From a virus: DNA of 64,000 nt. The stretch spans positions 1-64,000 of IMG/VR virus record IMGVR_UViG_3300020204_000048; one strand, 5' to 3'. A model generated the notes under the pieces. That model saw only the letters and a list, made by a program, of their open reading frames with translations. It was not told the DNA's origin and did not search any database. Made by a program: the position numbers and the translations under genes. This document shows positions 32,722-40,371 of this stretch, piece after piece (within the stretch, counting starts at the first letter, position 1; the number at the start of each line of letters is the position of its first letter).

Positions 32722-34317
32722 ATGATAGTTTTATCAAAAGGACAGACAGCAGAATTTAAATTTGTTTTTACTGATTATGATGGATCTATTTATGATCCTG
32801 GCAATTTGTCTACTCCGGTAGATGTTGTTGTTTATGTTCTCAGGGGAGATACTGGCTCTGGGCCAGTAATCGATGGACCCTTCTCATTATTGCTAGACAA
32901 TGCAAATCAAAATAATAATTCTATAGTTAGATCTGCAGTTGGTGAGTACACGTTTACCTATAAGGTTCCACAAAACTTATATGAATACGTTTATACTATT
33001 ATAGCTAGAACAAGTAGCACTGTTCAAAATATAAATGCAACAGCAACTTTTCAAGTAAAAAACTCCACAAATGAAGTTTCATCAGTGACTATTGCCTCAC
33101 CAAAATCTTCTGTCATAAACTACAAGCCAACTTATCAGCAATTGGACAAAAGAAATACAAGCACTATACTACTTCTCGGTCACGCTGATGGAATGCAATT
33201 AAACTACCCAATTAGAATTAATTCCATTCAACATGCAGTAGATTTAATAGGTGCAAATACCAATAGTCCCCTTTTGAGGGGAGTGCTAGATGCCTATTCC
33301 TGTGGCGCTAGGGATATTATGATTTGTGCTGTTGCGCCAATGTCAGAATATGTAGAGGGTTACGCTCAAAAAAATTTATCAACCACAGTTTTTGCCATCA
33401 ATGATGCTACACCAGGCACTCAGAGTACTTTTTATGAAAGATACTATGATAGATTGACTCAAACATATGAGGATATAATCGATTTAGATTTTGTTGATAT
33501 AGTTGTACCATTGGAGACTAGTATTATGAATACTGGTGGAGTTGATTTTATTACTCAACTGGCAAACTATTGTTCGTCTTTTCATAATTCTACGGGATTT
33601 GTTCAGATGGGGATTATTGGTTCAAGATCAGATGGAATAAAGCCATCTGATATAGATATCTTAGAAGCTAATTCATTATTTACCAATAAATTTACCACCT
33701 ATTTGGACGGACAAATATCATCGGATAAAGGTAGGTATGTGATACCTATTTATGGCGAATTGGTTTTTCAACATCCACAACTTAAAATTAGCTACACGTC
33801 AGCTGCAGCTGCAGCTTACGCTGGGATGGTTGCGGCAAATCAACAGGCAAAAGCATTAATCAGAACTAGAATACCTGGCGCATTATCGCTATTTGGTTCA
33901 GATCTAACTTATTTGGAATATGAAAGATTGGAAACTCTAGGGATAAATACAGTTTACAGGGGAAGAAAAACTAGAAGAGCTATTCCTTTTGAAACTTATG
34001 CAACTAATGAATATACTATGGCAAATCAAGATTCTGTTTTTAGTAAACTATTCCAAATGAGATTAGTTGCAGCAGTTGTTAGCGAAATAAAAGGTATTGC
34101 AGCAGCTGGTCATGATTTATTGGCATTTGATAATATTATTGATGAGTCAAAGAAATATTTGCAATTTCTAAAGACTAATAAAGCTATTTTAGACTATTCT
34201 TTTAATGCAAAGTTCTCTGATTCAACAAAAGGTAAATTAATTTTTGATATAGAATTAATATCATATTTTGCTCTTAAGAAAATTAACTTTTCTTTAGCAG
34301 CTGGTCCAGGAGCTTAA
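32722..34317 (+). CDS. Sheath-family protein with N-terminal Ig-like domain, 531 aa
   Basis: Residues 1-115 form a beta-sandwich domain (GQTAEFKFVFTDYDG; GEYTFTYKVPQNLYEYV) like that of the gene at 31454. Residues 145-531 have the tail-sheath pattern: a strand and helix region (STILLLGHADGMQLNYPI; SIQHAVDLIGANTNSPLL; RGVLDAYSCGARDIMICAV), a central subtilisin-like alpha/beta layer and a C-terminal domain (GINTVYRGRKTRRAIPFETY; TKGKLIFDIELISYFALKKI). It is a paralog of the canonical sheath at 35295, so one may be the contractile sheath and the other a cap, neck or baseplate-proximal ring. GATAAG-type spacing of 1 base couples it to 32349. Confidence 0.7.
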   Translation: MIVLSKGQTAEFKFVFTDYDGSIYDPGNLSTPVDVVVYVLRGDTGSGPVIDGPFSLLLDNANQNNNSIVRSAVGEYTFTYKVPQNLYEYVYTIIARTSSTVQNINATATFQVKNSTNEVSSVTIASPKSSVINYKPTYQQLDKRNTSTILLLGHADGMQLNYPIRINSIQHAVDLIGANTNSPLLRGVLDAYSCGARDIMICAVAPMSEYVEGYAQKNLSTTVFAINDATPGTQSTFYERYYDRLTQTYEDIIDLDFVDIVVPLETSIMNTGGVDFITQLANYCSSFHNSTGFVQMGIIGSRSDGIKPSDIDILEANSLFTNKFTTYLDGQISSDKGRYVIPIYGELVFQHPQLKISYTSAAAAAYAGMVAANQQAKALIRTRIPGALSLFGSDLTYLEYERLETLGINTVYRGRKTRRAIPFETYATNEYTMANQDSVFSKLFQMRLVAAVVSEIKGIAAAGHDLLAFDNIIDESKKYLQFLKTNKAILDYSFNAKFSDSTKGKLIFDIELISYFALKKINFSLAAGPGA

Positions 34318-34318
34318 A

Positions 34319-35182
34319 ATGGGATATATTAATAGAGATTTTCCTAGTTTTTCCGAAAACCTTAGATATGCATATCCTCAGTTGCAGGCACCTGGGTACA
34401 GAAGACTAGATGAACATGGTATTGAGGAAATTTATTCTGGTAATTTAAGTTATTTAGAATTTATTGGTTTAGTTAAGAAAATATGGGAAGAAAGCTATCC
34501 AGCAATACCCATACTTCCATCGAGTGTAAATAGAGAAACTTATGTGACCTATAAAGATAATGGCGGGACAGATGTCACCTCTGGGGATCTATCTTCCGCT
34601 CCATCTTCGACCTATGTTGGTCTTGATGAATTCCCCGCAATCATAGGATATCATTTAGAGTTAAGAAAAGCACATACAACTGAACCCAAACCAAGAATGA
34701 GGCAAAATGTATTATCTAACACTGTGACCATTTATGGCCAGCGTTTTCAAAACATTATTGGTTTTACCGTTATGTCTAAAGTTGGCACTTTCCAAGGCGC
34801 CAATGGCTTAACTACCAGAGATGACCTTGATGCAGCGGTTTTATGTGATCAGGTAATTGAGGCATTTGAGAATTTTATGTTAGAATATACATCTATTTTT
34901 AAAGCTGCAGGCGCTTCTGAATTAGTTTACTCTAGGCGTTTATCTGACTCTGAAATTAACAGAGATGCTAAAGACGTTCATAAAAGAACTGTGACCTATA
35001 TGTTGACAACAGAAAAAACATTTGCGATGTCCAATAGAAGAATCGAAAAAATTGTTGTTGATGCAAGAACTTGGATGGCCTACGAGAAGGAGCTGTTAGT
35101 GAATCAGCTAGCAACGCCCAATTATCGAGGTACAAGTGGTAATATAATAGATCTGTTCCAGACGGCAACTCCAAACACGTGA
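34319..35182 (+). CDS. Probable tail terminator / neck protein, 287 aa
   Basis: An alpha/beta protein (NLRYAYPQLQAPGYRRLDEH; FQNIIGFTVMSKVGTFQGAN; DDLDAAVLCDQVIEAFENFM; YMLTTEKTFAMSNRRIEKIV) lying between the two sheath-family genes. This order suits a tail terminator or neck protein that caps the tube and sheath. No domain is firmly recognised. The ATG is 1 base after the previous stop. A 112-base gap with a promoter-like region follows. Confidence 0.55.
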   Translation: MGYINRDFPSFSENLRYAYPQLQAPGYRRLDEHGIEEIYSGNLSYLEFIGLVKKIWEESYPAIPILPSSVNRETYVTYKDNGGTDVTSGDLSSAPSSTYVGLDEFPAIIGYHLELRKAHTTEPKPRMRQNVLSNTVTIYGQRFQNIIGFTVMSKVGTFQGANGLTTRDDLDAAVLCDQVIEAFENFMLEYTSIFKAAGASELVYSRRLSDSEINRDAKDVHKRTVTYMLTTEKTFAMSNRRIEKIVVDARTWMAYEKELLVNQLATPNYRGTSGNIIDLFQTATPNT

Positions 35183-35221
35183 AATGGTATATATAAAAAC
35201 GCTCTGAAGGTAACTTTGTAG

Positions 35222-35251
35222 TTGTTTTTATAAGTTATGTGTTACTATAAT
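35222..35251 (+). promoter_or_regulatory. Promoter candidate for sheath gene
   Basis: TTGTTT (35222-35227) and TATAAT (35246-35251) are 18 bases apart in the gap before the sheath gene. The same stretch contains TTACTATAA (35242-35250). The start is preceded by GGAGG 11 bases upstream of the ATG. Confidence 0.5.
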
Positions 35252-35294
35252 TGAAGATTCAAAAAAGTTTATTATTTGGAGGATTGAAACTAAT

Positions 35295-36557
35295 ATGGCT
35301 ATACCTGGAGTAAAAACATTAATTAGAGATCGCTTCTACAGTGTATCACGTCAGGATACACCTGTTGGTCCTAGAATAGTTGCAATAGCACGTCGTAGCA
35401 CAGCAAATAATACTGGTTCAGTAGCAGATCTTGACGTCGTCAGAGTTACCAATGAGGCAGATGCTATCACCGCATTTGGTGACGGCTCAGACGCTCACCG
35501 AGCTTATTTGGAGCTTGTTTTAGCTGGAGCTGGAAGAATTTTTATTGTTCCACTTCCTTCTGACACCAAATGGGATACCGACCCCACTAGCCCTGCAGCC
35601 ACAGGAACTGTAACAAGTTCTTCTTATGGTGGATCAGTTTTCGATGCAGCATTTACTGCTGCCGAAGCTGCTATCCCAGACATGATTATTCCTTGGGGTA
35701 GAGGGGCTCATCCAAACGACTGGCAAAACCCAGCTACACCCAGCGATGATGCATCATACGGCTTCGTTGCAGACAATACCTCAACAGTTCTAAGCAACTG
35801 GGCTTACCAGGTCGCCGCAAAAGTTAAGGATATCTCAGAAAATATTAATCCTTGCATTGCAATTATGGGCATAAAGCCATACTACAGCACAACAGAGGTT
35901 ATGACACCCGGTCAGGTTTCTGCGCACTTAGCTTTGACAGACCTACCTAACAGAAACGCTAGCGCGCTTTTCAAGGAAACTGGACCATATGTTGTTGTAG
36001 TCGCAGCAGAGATTAAGCCTGTAAATTACCAGTCTGGTACAACAGAGTTTGGTTACTCTAACGGTGCAGCCCATGTAGCTGGCGCTCTAAGTTTACTTCC
36101 TTCATTTAGTTCACTAGTAAATAAAGCTCTTTTCAACGTAGAGGCTGTTCGTTATGCCCCCTCAAGAACTCAGCAGAGCACTCTTGGAGGCAAGGGCGTA
36201 AATACTGTTATTATAAACTTTAATAAGATTCCAGTATTCGGAGAAGGCTTAACATTTGCTTGGGCAACATCAGACTATACTCGTCTTTCAACAAAGAGAA
36301 TTATAGACGACGCAACATCTATTGTAAGACAAGCTTGCCAGAGATTTGTTGGCGAACCATCAAACATTCAAACAAGAAATGCGATGGAAACAGCTATCAC
36401 TTCTGGCTTGAGAGGTATGCAAATCGTAGGAGCCTTGCTTGGTAGCGACTTTACAGTATCATACATACCAAACGAAAACAAGGCGATTGTAGACCTCATT
36501 TTAACACCTGCCTTCGAGCTCAAGGAGATCGAAGTCAGAGTAGCCATTAATCTATAA
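35295..36557 (+). CDS. Tail sheath protein
   Basis: The contractile sheath subunit that drives the tube through the host envelope. N-terminus AIPGVKTLIRDRF and the middle region (YLELVLAGAGRIFIVPLPSD; AAIPDMIIPWGRGAHPNDWQ) with the C-terminal GVNTVIINFNKIPVFGEGLT, RLSTKRIIDDATSIVRQACQ and a final strand (KEIEVRVAIN) fit sheath architecture. Length 420 is short but within range for sheaths lacking extra domains. The GGAGG site and a promoter in the gap before it suggest independent high-level expression. The tube gene follows. Confidence 0.92.
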   Translation: MAIPGVKTLIRDRFYSVSRQDTPVGPRIVAIARRSTANNTGSVADLDVVRVTNEADAITAFGDGSDAHRAYLELVLAGAGRIFIVPLPSDTKWDTDPTSPAATGTVTSSSYGGSVFDAAFTAAEAAIPDMIIPWGRGAHPNDWQNPATPSDDASYGFVADNTSTVLSNWAYQVAAKVKDISENINPCIAIMGIKPYYSTTEVMTPGQVSAHLALTDLPNRNASALFKETGPYVVVVAAEIKPVNYQSGTTEFGYSNGAAHVAGALSLLPSFSSLVNKALFNVEAVRYAPSRTQQSTLGGKGVNTVIINFNKIPVFGEGLTFAWATSDYTRLSTKRIIDDATSIVRQACQRFVGEPSNIQTRNAMETAITSGLRGMQIVGALLGSDFTVSYIPNENKAIVDLILTPAFELKEIEVRVAINL

Positions 36558-36585
36558 CAATTACCGATTAGGAGGGTAAAACAAA

Positions 36586-37248
36586 ATGGCAGCAGAGGAA
36601 TATACATCAGTTAACAAGTATCTTAATACTTATACCACATTCTCAGGTGCAGACATTGTAGCTACATTTGGTGGAGTAGAAATAGGTGCCCTTTCCGGCA
36701 TTACTTTCTCGGTCACCAGAGAAAAGGCCCCAATCTACACCATGGGATCACCTAACCCACGCTCTTTTTCGAGAGGCAAAAGAGGTATCGCTGGTTCATT
36801 AATTTTTACAGTCTTTGATCGCCCAGCTCTATACAAGATGTTAGATCAGAACTACTCGCAAAACAGACCTATGGACTTCTATACCAGAAGTCACAATACC
36901 CTTCCTGGCGATAATGGCCATAGAAGAGGCATCGCTGAAGTAAACGAGCAGAAGACTGGAGTAGTTAGAAAGGTTCCTTTCTACGCTGACCAAATTCCAC
37001 CCTTTGACATTACTGTAACATTTGCCAATGAGTATGGCCAGGCTGCCGTTAGATCGATCTTCGGTGTAGAGCTTCTCAACGAGGGTTCTGGCGCCTCAAT
37101 GGATGACATTGTTATCGAAGAAACAATGACATATGTTGCCCGTGAACTTGGTCCCATGTACACAATTAGAAATGACACTCTTGTTGATCCAACTAACTTG
37201 GCAGGAATACCACCTGAGGGATTGAACACAACAATCATCAGACCCTGA
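36586..37248 (+). CDS. Tail tube protein
   Basis: A 220-residue tube subunit, the inner rigid hollow tail. Pattern FSGADIVATFGGVEIGALSG, VTREKAPIYTMGSPNPRSFS, RGKRGIAGSLIFTVFDRPAL, PPFDITVTFANEYGQAAVRS and IVIEETMTYVARELGP recurs in the two genes that follow, so this family has three members. The combination of a small beta-barrel and an N-terminal extension (SVNKYLNTYTTFSG) fits tail tube proteins. AGGAGG lies 10 bases before the ATG and a terminator follows at 37267-37311, favouring more tube than paralogs. Confidence 0.88.
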   Translation: MAAEEYTSVNKYLNTYTTFSGADIVATFGGVEIGALSGITFSVTREKAPIYTMGSPNPRSFSRGKRGIAGSLIFTVFDRPALYKMLDQNYSQNRPMDFYTRSHNTLPGDNGHRRGIAEVNEQKTGVVRKVPFYADQIPPFDITVTFANEYGQAAVRSIFGVELLNEGSGASMDDIVIEETMTYVARELGPMYTIRNDTLVDPTNLAGIPPEGLNTTIIRP

Positions 37249-37266
37249 TAATTTCTAGTGTCGCCG

Positions 37267-37311
37267 AAATAAGTGCATGGGAGGTATCTTCCATGCATTT
37301 ATTTATTTTTT
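37267..37311 (+). terminator. Terminator between tube gene and its paralog
   Basis: A 14-bp stem (37267-37280 with 37291-37304, one G-T wobble) with a 10-base loop, followed by ATTTTTT. Placement after the tube gene means downstream tube-like genes receive fewer transcripts. Confidence 0.85.
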
Positions 37312-37321
37312 GGAGATTTTA

Positions 37322-38119
37322 ATGGGACAAATTAAAACATATACTTTTAGAAAAAGTAAACAACAAGAACCCGCTCCGCAAAGTGGCAATGATCTTTATG
37401 ACTGGGAAAAATATTTATCTACAATGTCATATTCTGGCGCAGACGCTGTTGCCACAATTGTTTTACCAGTAATAGGTCCAGATGGAAATGTCGAGTCTCA
37501 AGGAGATTCTATAAATCTTGGAGAACTGCAAACAATTTCCTATTCTATACACAGAGAGAATTCTCCAGTAAGAACGCTAGGTCATGTTAACGTTAGGGGA
37601 TTTATAAAAGGTGGCAGAACAATTGCTGGAAGCTTAATATTTACAGTTTTTAACGAGTACGCTTTTTATCGTATAAAAGAATTTAAGCAATATTTAGCAA
37701 GAAAAACCGGGTACTTTGCTCCATTGGCAGATATGTTGCCCCCATTTGATATTGTTATAACATTCTTCAATGAATATGGTATTGGTTCAAAGATGAAAAT
37801 ATTTGGAGTAACAATAGTCGATGAAGGGCAGACTCTATCTATAGATGACTTAATTACCGAACAAACATACACCTATATGGCTAGGGGCATACAACCTCTG
37901 GTCAGAATGCCTGATGATAGTACAGTTTCCAGGGACACATCCTACACTGATGAGATGAAAGCTAGGGATCAAATCAGTACAAATGTTTTTGGTGATTTAA
38001 TTATTGCTGATCTAGCTGCTCTGCAGGAGCAAGTTGAAGAAACTGAATATTATAATACAAACTACAATAGACCAACAGTTCCGGTTGAGGTTGTGCCTCC
38101 TCGAAGATTCCGTCTCTAG
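37322..38119 (+). CDS. Tail tube paralog, 265 aa
   Basis: I start at the ATG at 37322 (MGQIKTYTFRKSK), with GGAG 6 bases upstream; an upstream ATG at 37277 lies within the terminator stem. The core repeats the tube pattern: YSGADAVATIVLPVIG, SYSIHRENSPVRTLGHVNVR, GGRTIAGSLIFTVFNEYAFY, PPFDIVITFFNEYGIGSKMK, TEQTYTYMARGIQP. Length and the longer C-terminal tail differ. It is probably a tube initiator or distal or baseplate-proximal ring, as tube paralogs in contractile tails often are; which one is unknown. Confidence 0.8.
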   Translation: MGQIKTYTFRKSKQQEPAPQSGNDLYDWEKYLSTMSYSGADAVATIVLPVIGPDGNVESQGDSINLGELQTISYSIHRENSPVRTLGHVNVRGFIKGGRTIAGSLIFTVFNEYAFYRIKEFKQYLARKTGYFAPLADMLPPFDIVITFFNEYGIGSKMKIFGVTIVDEGQTLSIDDLITEQTYTYMARGIQPLVRMPDDSTVSRDTSYTDEMKARDQISTNVFGDLIIADLAALQEQVEETEYYNTNYNRPTVPVEVVPPRRFRL

Positions 38120-38131
38120 AAAGGTAATATC

Positions 38132-39133
38132 ATGCCAGCACCAATTGCACAGGTTTTTCCTGGAATTTTTTCCAGTAACGCTAGAAAAGAATTTAATCCA
38201 ATCAATGAAAGACTAGACTTAACTTGGAGTGGTGGTAATTCTACAGATCGAAGATTTAGCAACTATTACGATTATTACTTTAGCGGAGAGGATATCAAAA
38301 TTTTTATTGATGGATTATTTGATCCCAATGATGAATTAGATATAGCAACTTTTGCTTTCAATGTACGTCAAGAAAAACAGCCATTATATGGATTTTGGTC
38401 ATACAATTACGATGCTATAATGTATGGAACTAGAATTATAACTGGAGAAATAGCCTTATACACTAGATACCCGAGAAGGATGACGGAATTACTAGAGAAG
38501 GCAGCATCAACTAGATCTGCACTAGCAAATAACAAAAGTGCTCCAGGCAGAGTTCTATCTAATTTAAGAAGCCAATTAGAAACAGAAGAAGATGAGGCTT
38601 TAATTGATAAATATTGGGAAAGAGGTCAGTTAGACAGAATTACAGATGATCCATATTTTAAGAATATCATAGACTCTAATAGAAATATATTTAGCGCACA
38701 TCCTCCTTTTAACCTTGTTATAGTTTATGGCATGGAGGAAGTCGCTTTGTCGCCCAAAAACCTATTTCAGACAGATACAAATGATCTAGAATTTAATGGT
38801 TCTTTAGATAATCTTTCTAGAACAATGCTTTCTGACGTTAATCAAAGAGTGGTTAAATCCACTTCTTTAAGTTCTCCAATGAAAATTGTAATACAAGAAG
38901 TAAACCTGATTAATATGTCAACAGTATATGCCCCAGGTGGGCAGCCAGTTGTGGAAACTTATCAATTTATGGCAAGAGATCATTATTTCACAGAGGTAGA
39001 CACAACTTTTATAAAGAGAGCTTCGGCTGAAAATGTTTCTTCTGGTCCGTTGGCACCTTTGGCAATTGCGGAGAATTTAAATTATGTAACAAATTTGGGT
39101 CAAACACTAGGTGGTTTAGCTCCTATAATATGA
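38132..39133 (+). CDS. Tail tube-like protein with large insertion, 333 aa
   Basis: Third member of the tube family. Matching segments are FSGEDIKIFIDGLFDPND, FAFNVRQEKQPLYGFWSYNY, ARIIT-type GTRIITGEIALYTRYPRRMT, PPFNLVIVYGMEEVAL, and QEVNLINMSTVYAPGGQ followed by ETYQFMARDH. Between the barrel halves sits a long insertion (about 120-195) rich in charged residues. AAAGG lies upstream of the ATG. Probably a baseplate or tail-tip ring that joins tube to the giant baseplate protein. The last codons are followed by an extended -10 promoter. Confidence 0.7.
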   Translation: MPAPIAQVFPGIFSSNARKEFNPINERLDLTWSGGNSTDRRFSNYYDYYFSGEDIKIFIDGLFDPNDELDIATFAFNVRQEKQPLYGFWSYNYDAIMYGTRIITGEIALYTRYPRRMTELLEKAASTRSALANNKSAPGRVLSNLRSQLETEEDEALIDKYWERGQLDRITDDPYFKNIIDSNRNIFSAHPPFNLVIVYGMEEVALSPKNLFQTDTNDLEFNGSLDNLSRTMLSDVNQRVVKSTSLSSPMKIVIQEVNLINMSTVYAPGGQPVVETYQFMARDHYFTEVDTTFIKRASAENVSSGPLAPLAIAENLNYVTNLGQTLGGLAPII

Positions 39134-39136
39134 TTA

Positions 39137-39145
39137 TGATATAAT
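39137..39145 (+). promoter_or_regulatory. Extended -10 promoter for chaperone genes
   Basis: TGATATAAT, 36 bases before the ATG at 39173, matches the extended -10 sites at 4528-4536 (minus), 4578-4586 and 20538-20546. A second TATAAT lies at 39124-39129. No clear -35. Confidence 0.6.
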
Positions 39146-39172
39146 GTATAATGATTAGTTCAAGGAGATATG

Positions 39173-39727
39173 ATGGAAAATAAAAGAAAAGTTGTTTTAC
39201 AGAATCTAGAAATAGAAGATACAAATACTTCTCAGGAAATTAATTTTACCCTTTCAGGATCTGATGATATAAATTCTATGGATGTTGAATTGGAAGATGA
39301 TGAGCAGTTTTTGGCAGATATCGCTGAAGAGGAACAAAAGCAGTATACCGACATAGAACAGGTCCCAGACGAAGAAGAAATCTGGAAAGACGGTCCTAAA
39401 GCCGGTATTGTCAAAGAGTGGAAAAAGCAGTACGGCGACATTTATGTCACCTCAATCACATATGATAAGCATGTTGTGTGGCGTGTTCTTAATAGAGCTG
39501 AATACAAGCAAATTGTTAAGAAGATGGAGCAATTGGTTCAGTCTGGTCAGTTATCTACAGCTGAGGCTAATCTTTGGAACGAAGAAACTATAGCTGAACT
39601 GTGTATGCTCTACCCTAGATTTGATAAGACCAATGCAGTAGGGTTTATGGCTGGCTTGCCATCACTAATATCCCAGGAGGTATTAGAGGCTTCTGGATTC
39701 GTAGCGCTAGAGGTAAGACAGTTATAA
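39173..39727 (+). CDS. Tail assembly chaperone-like protein A, 184 aa
   Basis: I choose the second of two adjacent ATG codons (39173) because AAGGAG lies 5 bases before it against 2 for the first. The N-terminal 60 residues are acidic and disordered; residues 75-185 share a pattern with the next gene (WKKQYGDIYVTSITYDKHVV; WRVLNRAEYKQIVKKMEQLV; YPRFDKTNAVGFMAGLPSLI; EVLEASGF). Position right before the giant tape-measure candidates fits tail assembly chaperones, which in many phages are a pair linked by a frameshift. Here they are separate genes 1 base apart. Confidence 0.7.
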   Translation: MENKRKVVLQNLEIEDTNTSQEINFTLSGSDDINSMDVELEDDEQFLADIAEEEQKQYTDIEQVPDEEEIWKDGPKAGIVKEWKKQYGDIYVTSITYDKHVVWRVLNRAEYKQIVKKMEQLVQSGQLSTAEANLWNEETIAELCMLYPRFDKTNAVGFMAGLPSLISQEVLEASGFVALEVRQL

Positions 39728-39728
39728 A

Positions 39729-40358
39729 ATGTTAACAGCTGATTTTATTTTTTCTTTGAAAAATAAATACGGCAACATTTATAGTGTTAATATAAAAAAT
39801 GAAACTGTTGTTTTCAGAGAATTAACCTTCAAAGAATACGATAAAATTCTTTATCTAAAAACCCTAGAAGATGTTGACTCTTCTGACATCGAAGATATTA
39901 TTCTCGAATTTGCCGTAATATACCCGGAGGGTTTCGATACGATGACGATACCCCCGGGTATTGTTGCCAACTTGTCTTCCGAAATATTAGATATATCTGG
40001 CTTCTTCAGTGCTTCAATTGCTAAGAGAATTCTTGATGAAAAAAGGTTTGAAGCAACTGAAGTTAAAAATTTAATGAAAGCATTTGTTTTAGCTACTATA
40101 ACATCATATACTCCAGAAGATTTGGAGAATATGACTTTCTCTGAATTAGCAGAAAAAGTAGCTTTATCTGAAAAGATAATTGAAATAAAACAAAATGCTA
40201 ATGGTATGGAATCTACTGACTTAAAGATTCAGTTGATAGATCCCGAAGAAGAAGAGCAAAAACAGAAGATTTCTGCAGCTAGACATAATCTTTCCAAGAA
40301 AGATGGCGAGGCTGTATATGAAGATCCTATTGCCCAAAAGCTGTGGGGTATAAGATAA
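39729..40358 (+). CDS. Tail assembly chaperone-like protein B, 209 aa
   Basis: Paralogous to the preceding gene in order and pattern: KNKYGNIYSVNIKNETVVF, RELTFKEYDKILYLK, YPEGFDTMTIPPGIVANLSS, EILDISGFF. It has a longer C-terminal helical tail (AEKVALSEKIIEIKQ). No classical slippery sequence links the two, and a stop in the downstream frame at 39714 limits where a shift could occur. It probably coats the tape measure until the tube assembles. The next gene starts at a TTG. Confidence 0.7.
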   Translation: MLTADFIFSLKNKYGNIYSVNIKNETVVFRELTFKEYDKILYLKTLEDVDSSDIEDIILEFAVIYPEGFDTMTIPPGIVANLSSEILDISGFFSASIAKRILDEKRFEATEVKNLMKAFVLATITSYTPEDLENMTFSELAEKVALSEKIIEIKQNANGMESTDLKIQLIDPEEEEQKQKISAARHNLSKKDGEAVYEDPIAQKLWGIR

Positions 40359-40371
40359 GTAGGGAAAGAAA

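Noticed and set aside
37277-37321. Upstream ATG for the tube paralog
   Set aside because: It lies in the terminator stem and lacks a good ribosome site; the ATG at 37322 has GGAG at good spacing.
39700-39740. Programmed frameshift joining the two chaperone-like genes
   Set aside because: No slippery heptamer lies in the narrow window allowed by the stops at 39714 and 39725, and the second gene has its own ATG.
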